Origin: Gracilibacteraceae bacterium
GTDB lineage: Bacteria > Bacillota > Desulfitobacteriia > Desulfitobacteriales > Syntrophobotulaceae
Assembly: GCA_031263945.1 (NCBI GenBank)
Contig: JAISEW010000077.1
Span: 1 to 10,404 of the forward strand
Direction of reading: 5' to 3'
DNA: 10,404 nucleotides
Part shown: piece after piece, positions 5,792-10,404 of the stretch
How the letters are laid out: each line of letters starts with the position of its first letter
How positions within the stretch are numbered: position 1 is the first letter of the stretch
Program-made: the position numbers and the translations under genes
The notes under the pieces: generated by a model
What the model was told of the DNA's origin: nothing
The model's input: only the letters and a program-made list of their open reading frames with translations
Databases searched by the model: none

Positions 5792-6862
5792 TTATAAAAT
5801 CGTGCCCCCGCCGAGTACCGTCTCGTCTTCATAAAACACGGCGGCCTGTCCCGGCGCGGGCGCCCGGCGCGGCGCGTCAAACACGACATGGACGGTGGCG
5901 GGGCCTGTCTGTTCGACGACGGCGGGGCTGGCGTCCTGGCTGTAGCGGATTTTGACCGCGGCCCGGCGCGGGCGCTCCAGCCGCTCGACGGCGATAAAAT
6001 TCACGTCGCCCACGTCGATCTCCTTGCGGTGAAGGTCGCCGGCGCCGCCCAAACTCACGGTATTGGCCCCGGCGTCTTTCGCGCGGACGTAAAGCGGTTC
6101 GGGCCAGGCGATCCCCAGTCCCCGGCGCTGGCCGACGGTGTAGCGGATGATCCCCCGGTGGCGGCCGAGCCGGACGCCATCCGGCCCGAGGAACCAGCCG
6201 GGCGGCGAGGGGGCGCCGGTGTGGTTTTCGATGAAAGCGGCGTAATCCCCGTCCGGGACAAAACAGATATCCTGGCTCTCCGGGCGGCTGGCGTTCGGCA
6301 AGCGGTTTTCGGCGGCGATCCGCCGGGTTTCGCTTTTGGTCAGGGGGCCGAGGGGCAGGAGCGTGTGCGCGAGTTCTTCCTGCGTCAAGGCGTAGAGGAC
6401 GTAACTCTGGTCTTTGCGCGGATCGGCGGCCTTTTGCAACAGATAGCGCCCGCCGGGGCCGCGGCTGATGGCGGCGTAGTGGCCGGTGGCGATATAGTCC
6501 GTCCCCATTTCCCTGGCCCGCTGCCACAGGCGGGGAAATTTGACGCGGCGGTTGCAGTCAATACAGGGGTTGGGGGTCAGGCCGGCCGTGTAGGCGCGGA
6601 CAAAAGGCTCGATAACATGGCGTTCAAACAAAGAAGTAAAGTTGAAAACATAGTGGGGGATGCCCAAGGTGCGCGCCGCTGCCCGGGCGTCCTCCGCGGC
6701 CGCCAGCGAGCAGCAGGCGTCTTCCGCCGGAGGGCGGTCGGCATCGGAGTGAAACAGTTTCAATGTGGCCCCGGCGCAGTCATAGCCCGCCTGCGTCAGG
6801 AGGGCCGCCGCCACGGAACTGTCCACGCCGCCGCTCATGGCGACCAGAACCTTCTCTTTCAT
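5792..6862 (-). CDS. mnmA: MnmA, tRNA-uridine 2-sulfurtransferase
   Basis: The 356-residue product is a full-length MnmA (about 350-370 in the family). It adenylates and thiolates C2 of U34 in tRNAs for Lys, Glu and Gln, taking persulfide sulfur from a cysteine desulfurase pathway. The PP-loop is VAMSGGVDSS (7-16). GLTPNPCIDCNRRVKF (94-109) carries C103 at the catalytic nucleophile site, and SRPESQDICFVPDGDY (192-207) carries the partner C200. The segment GQRRGLGIA (in the central part) and the terminal GQAAVFYEDETVLGGGTI beta-barrel are typical. ATG 6862 is chosen because it opens the first beta strand directly before the PP-loop; upstream codons are not conserved-looking. No Shine-Dalgarno precedes it, and the promoter suggests a leaderless transcript. 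larE follows after 28 nt. Confidence 0.95.
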   Translation of the reverse strand: MKEKVLVAMSGGVDSSVAAALLTQAGYDCAGATLKLFHSDADRPPAEDACCSLAAAEDARAAARTLGIPHYVFNFTSLFERHVIEPFVRAYTAGLTPNPCIDCNRRVKFPRLWQRAREMGTDYIATGHYAAISRGPGGRYLLQKAADPRKDQSYVLYALTQEELAHTLLPLGPLTKSETRRIAAENRLPNASRPESQDICFVPDGDYAAFIENHTGAPSPPGWFLGPDGVRLGRHRGIIRYTVGQRRGLGIAWPEPLYVRAKDAGANTVSLGGAGDLHRKEIDVGDVNFIAVERLERPRRAAVKIRYSQDASPAVVEQTGPATVHVVFDAPRRAPAPGQAAVFYEDETVLGGGTIL

Positions 6863-6868
6863 AGCCGT

Positions 6869-6897
6869 ATTATACCGCTTTTTACGGCGATTGTAAA
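6869..6897 (-). promoter_or_regulatory. Promoter of mnmA-larE, predicting a leaderless mRNA
   Basis: On the minus strand TTTACA (6897 to 6892) and TATAAT (6874 to 6869) are separated by exactly 17 bases, a 5/6 and 6/6 match to the sigma-A consensus. Counting six bases after the -10 puts +1 at 6862, which is the A of the mnmA ATG. Confidence 0.7.
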
Positions 6898-6976
6898 CGG
6901 GAAACTGAGAAACAGCTGATATAAATCCGGTCCCTCCGTCGTTTAAAATTTGTCGTCCCAATTCGTAAATATACCC

Positions 6977-7005
6977 TTGAATTCACCGCTTTTTTCTGAT
7001 ATGCT
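6977..7005 (+). promoter_or_regulatory. Candidate promoter of the large repeat-protein gene
   Basis: TTGAAT (6977-6982) and TATGCT (7000-7005) are 17 bases apart, each matching the sigma-A consensus at 4 of 6 positions. Transcription would begin near 7012, giving a leader of about 120 nt. I looked for a riboswitch fold in the leader (it contains GGCAAAACC and several GC-rich segments) but cannot assign one. Confidence 0.4.
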
Positions 7006-7133
7006 ATGTTCACCTGACATTGAATACTCAGACATCTCCGCTGCTCTGGCAAAACCGGGCGACGGGCCACTCTCCCTCACTTCAAACATAGGATCCACCG
7101 CGCTGTCATTATAAAACTGGGAGGAAGCAGGAT

Positions 7134-10100
7134 ATGAGAAAATTTTTGGTATGTCTCCTGACGCTGCTCATGCTGATCCAACCGGGTTTCACCGGCTTCC
7201 TCCCCGCGCCCGCCGCTCTGCGGGCCGAAGAACCGAGTGGTGGGCCAGGCGATCCTATCCCCTTCGTCTACGGCGATGAGAACGCCGCGAGTCTGGCTGC
7301 GCGGGAAAGCAAATATTTCACCTTCACCCCGGATGTTACCGGAACGTATGTTTTTTCCAGCTCAGGCGCCACGGGCGCGCCGGAAATTTCGCTCCGTAAA
7401 GACGAGCAGGGGTCTTATGTCATCGCCAGTGATAAAAACGGTCGGGGCAATAATTTTTATCTGCCCGTCACCCTCGCGGCCGGCGAGCTTTACTCTATCA
7501 CTCTGTCCGCCGCCGCGGAGGCGCGGTTCAGCTTCAGCGCCTTCCGCACCGCCGACGATCACGCCAATCAGTCCGATCTGGCCTCACCCTTTTCCTTTGA
7601 GAGCGGGGCTGCCGGCTGGCTGGAATACGCGGGAGACGTCGACGCCTTCACGCTGACGCCGCTGCGCGCGATCACGGCCACACTCAGCGCCGATACCGCC
7701 GCGGCCTATAAGCTCACGGTGGACGGGAGAGATTTGGGCGCCCCGCCATATCAGATCACCATGTACGCCGGATCTTCTTACGATATCACTATCACGGATA
7801 CTTCGAACCAAGCCGATAATTTCCAGCCCCGGCCCTATACTTTGCGGCTGGATCCTCTGGCTGACGCCGGCAGCAGTGAGGACGCGGCGGAGCCGCTGAC
7901 GGCGAACATCTCCCAGGCCGGGCGGATCGACTATGGGGGCGATCGGGACTGTTACTCATTCATATCTCCGATGGCGGACGGCTTATACCTCCTGAGTGTA
8001 GATGGGCCGGCGGATATTCGCTATGACTTCACATATACCGCCAGAGCCCCGCTCAGCGCCGGAGACGCGGAGCTGCTTGAAATCGGCAGCGACTGGCCCG
8101 CCTATTTCTATATATCCGGGAACGCCGGCAGCGAATATACCGTCCTTTTGACTCCACAGCCAGACGACTACATGAATCTGGAAGTTTATTACGCCGCGGC
8201 GCTGGCGGCGGGGGATGAGATCACCGGCGCTTTGGAATACGAAGGCGATATAGACGCTTTTTGCTTCGACATAACGGAGCCGGGGTATTACTCGCTGACG
8301 ACCACCGGACTGAGCGAGCCGCAAGGCGTTTGGTTTAACGACGAACAACTGCCCGGCGCGGGATTTTCCGAGCGTTTTCTTGGATCCGGCACATACTATA
8401 TTAGCGTAAAAGCGGTCGGGGTCACTGGCGCTTACACACTGACGATTCAAAAAGAAGACTTGCCTCTGCCGCCTGACCCGGAAGGCAATACGGCGGCGGA
8501 AGCCATGCCCCTGCCGGAGCCTTTCTCTTACAGCGGGGCGCTGGACTATGCCGGCGACCGGGATTGGTTTGTGTTCACCACAGGCGAGCAGGAATTGTAC
8601 AAAGTCACTTTGAACGGACCTTACGGAGCCTGGTTGACCATCCGAACGGAAGACGGCCGTGTTCATTATGATCTGAGAGAGGATAAAGACATTCTGCTGG
8701 CGCCGAATACCGTTTACTATATTCTCGCGGATTCTTACCGATACTATACGGATTCATACAGCTTCAGTTTGACAGTCGTAGACTACGACGCCCCGGTCTG
8801 GGAGGACGCGGGGGGAAACGCTCTGCGCTTTGCGGGAATTTCCGGCACGGGAGATGAGTATGCCGGATTCACGGCCCCGGTCAGCGGCTGTTATACCTTC
8901 AGCCTGACGGGCGAAGGTCTGACATTGAGTTGGCCTGATCTTCCAGTGTATTATGATGATGAAACGGAACTCAACTACTTCTTGGCGCAGGGGCAAAAAA
9001 CCCTGCTGATCGTAATGAATGAATCGTCCCAGCCCAGTCCTTTTACCCTGACCGCCGAATGGATCGAGGACGACTATCCCGGCGCTGAAAATTGGTGGCA
9101 GGCCCCGCTGATGGATTTGGACGCGAGCTACACGATGCGCTGCGATTTTGAATACAATTTTGTATACGACAGTGAAGACGGATTGAAACTGCCGTCTGGC
9201 CTCAGCGGTCTCTATACCTTCATTGCGGAAGGCGTTTACTTGATCATTGCCTATGAAGAAGACGGCCAGTTGGACACATTTGACATTGTTGAGGGCTACG
9301 GTTCAGTGAGCGTGGATTTCCAGCCGGATAAACAATACTATGTCGCCGTTTTTCATGAGGGGGAAGTCGGCGCAACCGTCACTTTGCGGGCGCTGGCCGG
9401 CGGCGACGACTATCCGAATGGTATAGACGATTATATTGAAAGCCAAACCCTGACCATGACAGCAGCCGGCGAGATCGAATACGCAGGCGACGCGGACGTT
9501 CTGGGTTTCCGGCCGTTTTTCGGCCCGGTCCGCTTCAGCGTGAGCGCCGAGCGGCCGCTCAAGGCGGAAATTTTTACCACGGGTGACTATTACGCGACGG
9601 TGCGGCTGGCGGAAGCGAGCGGAACAGAAATCGACTTCCCCTATATATTTAGTCCTGCCAATCCTGATTTATGGCAATATCAGCAGGGAAACTATTACCT
9701 GCGGCTGACAGCTACGGAGGCCGGCGAGACGGGTATAGCCTACACGATTACGGCGGCGCAGCTGGACGATTATGGCGATGATTTTGCCGACGCCAGAGCG
9801 GCGGAGCTGGAGCAGCCCCTGACGGGCGGCATCGGCTTTGCTGGCGACATGGACGTGTTCCGCTTCACCCCGCTTATCACGGCGGCTTATAATTTCGACT
9901 TCGGCTCAGGCGGAGCGGACCTGGAGTGGACGCTTTGCGACCTGACCGGCGCCGAACTTCTCTCTGGCAGCGGCCCCGGATTCGCCCGGACGCTGAAAGC
10001 CTTCGCCCCCTATTACCTGCGCCTCAGCGGCGGGAGTGAGACGGATTACGCCCTGACCGTCAGCTACGCACCCCTGGACGACTACGGCAACGGGCCGGCT

Positions 10101-10404
10101 GACGCCTATGCTCTGGCGGAAGGGGCGCTGAACGGCGTCATCGACTACAACAATGATCTGGATTATTTTTCCATCACGCCGCTGGAAACCGCGCATTACA
10201 GCCTGAGCGGCAGCGGGCTGTACGCTCTGATCGCGGAGATCACCGCGGCGGACGGCGCGGTGATCTCCGCTTCTACCGGGGAAGAATTTTCGGTCCGGAC
10301 GAAATTCCAGGGCGGGCAGACCTATTATTTCTCCTTGCGGGCCGCCTACCGTGACCGGCTCGGCTCCTATTCCTTCACTCTCACGCGTCTGGAGGACGAA
10401 GCGG
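7134..10404 (+). CDS. Large secreted protein of tandem PPC-like modules (3' end outside window)
   Basis: The frame is open for 1090 codons and leaves the window without a stop. GGAGG (7120-7124) lies nine bases before ATG 7134. Residues 1-31 form a signal peptide: MRK, then a hydrophobic core (FLVCLLTLLMLI), with likely cleavage after ALRA. The rest is about ten modules of roughly 100 residues. Each has a linker often starting DDY (DDYGN, DDYPN, DDYMN), then a strand with [ILF]xYxGDxDxF, then GxYxxxxxG and GxYYLxVxG, ending YTLTV. The GD motif recurs at residues 167, 269, 371, 474, 573, 785, 904 and 1007, with a degenerate module near 673. This is the pattern of bacterial pre-peptidase C-terminal (PPC, PF04151) beta-sandwich domains. 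No peptidase domain appears in the visible part. It could be a surface adhesin or stalk, or the N-terminal array of an enzyme encoded further right; function is unknown. Confidence 0.85.
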   Translation, partial: MRKFLVCLLTLLMLIQPGFTGFLPAPAALRAEEPSGGPGDPIPFVYGDENAASLAARESKYFTFTPDVTGTYVFSSSGATGAPEISLRKDEQGSYVIASDKNGRGNNFYLPVTLAAGELYSITLSAAAEARFSFSAFRTADDHANQSDLASPFSFESGAAGWLEYAGDVDAFTLTPLRAITATLSADTAAAYKLTVDGRDLGAPPYQITMYAGSSYDITITDTSNQADNFQPRPYTLRLDPLADAGSSEDAAEPLTANISQAGRIDYGGDRDCYSFISPMADGLYLLSVDGPADIRYDFTYTARAPLSAGDAELLEIGSDWPAYFYISGNAGSEYTVLLTPQPDDYMNLEVYYAAALAAGDEITGALEYEGDIDAFCFDITEPGYYSLTTTGLSEPQGVWFNDEQLPGAGFSERFLGSGTYYISVKAVGVTGAYTLTIQKEDLPLPPDPEGNTAAEAMPLPEPFSYSGALDYAGDRDWFVFTTGEQELYKVTLNGPYGAWLTIRTEDGRVHYDLREDKDILLAPNTVYYILADSYRYYTDSYSFSLTVVDYDAPVWEDAGGNALRFAGISGTGDEYAGFTAPVSGCYTFSLTGEGLTLSWPDLPVYYDDETELNYFLAQGQKTLLIVMNESSQPSPFTLTAEWIEDDYPGAENWWQAPLMDLDASYTMRCDFEYNFVYDSEDGLKLPSGLSGLYTFIAEGVYLIIAYEEDGQLDTFDIVEGYGSVSVDFQPDKQYYVAVFHEGEVGATVTLRALAGGDDYPNGIDDYIESQTLTMTAAGEIEYAGDADVLGFRPFFGPVRFSVSAERPLKAEIFTTGDYYATVRLAEASGTEIDFPYIFSPANPDLWQYQQGNYYLRLTATEAGETGIAYTITAAQLDDYGDDFADARAAELEQPLTGGIGFAGDMDVFRFTPLITAAYNFDFGSGGADLEWTLCDLTGAELLSGSGPGFARTLKAFAPYYLRLSGGSETDYALTVSYAPLDDYGNGPADAYALAEGALNGVIDYNNDLDYFSITPLETAHYSLSGSGLYALIAEITAADGAVISASTGEEFSVRTKFQGGQTYYFSLRAAYRDRLGSYSFTLTRLEDEA

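Noticed and set aside
5020..6919. Long plus-strand frames opposite larE and mnmA (242 and 343 codons)
   Set aside because: They are antisense shadows in GC-rich DNA; the minus strand carries full-length LarE and MnmA with all catalytic motifs.
7012..7133. Riboswitch (c-di-GMP-I-like GGCAAAACC) in the leader of the repeat-protein gene
   Set aside because: The core after GGCAAA does not follow the family consensus and the needed helices cannot be drawn.
7237..10196. Several minus-strand and out-of-frame open frames over the repeat protein
   Set aside because: The frame from 7134 is open for 1090 codons with a signal peptide, ribosome site and regular protein repeats; the others have none of these.

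Overview
The window looks like a chromosomal segment of a moderately GC-rich low-GC-phylum (Firmicutes) bacterium. The reasons are a soj/spo0J-type parA-parB pair followed by a DUF4446-family gene, parS-like 16-mers of the Firmicutes type, strong AGGAGG-type ribosome sites and sigma-A-like promoters. A Negativicutes- or Clostridia-like host is my inference; no rRNA or other marker gene is present to fix it.

Layout. Positions 1-1202 hold no convincing gene. They are a mosaic of small palindromic intergenic repeats, an AT-rich block with two perfect inverted repeats, two parS-like sites and the parA promoter. Positions 1203-3393 are a chromosome-segregation operon on the + strand: parA (TTG start), parB (GTG start, overlapping parA by 8 nt) and a DUF4446 membrane-anchored protein. 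Positions 3394-4960 are a more AT-rich accessory patch. It holds a badly deleted rhuM remnant, a fluoride channel gene (crcB), a convergent gene for an uncharacterised protein with a Cys/His-rich N-terminus and a Cdd1-like helix-hairpin-helix C-terminus, and a 38-codon ORF whose end runs into larE. Positions 4963-6862 are a minus-strand pair, mnmA then larE, two PP-loop sulfur-transfer enzymes. The mnmA promoter is placed so that its transcript should begin at or next to the start codon. From 7134 to the right edge one open frame of 1090 codons runs off the window. It encodes a secreted protein built of about ten tandem ~100-residue PPC-like beta modules.

How the parts work together. ParB should load on the two parS-like sites just upstream of its own operon and ParA should act on the ParB-DNA complex, so this locus is probably near the replication origin although no oriC is visible. 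MnmA and LarE share the same ATP-pyrophosphatase fold and both handle sulfur, but their products differ (tRNA 2-thiouridine and the nickel-pincer cofactor). The large repeat protein is the least explained coding element; the Cdd1-like protein and the AT-rich inverted repeats are the other parts worth following.
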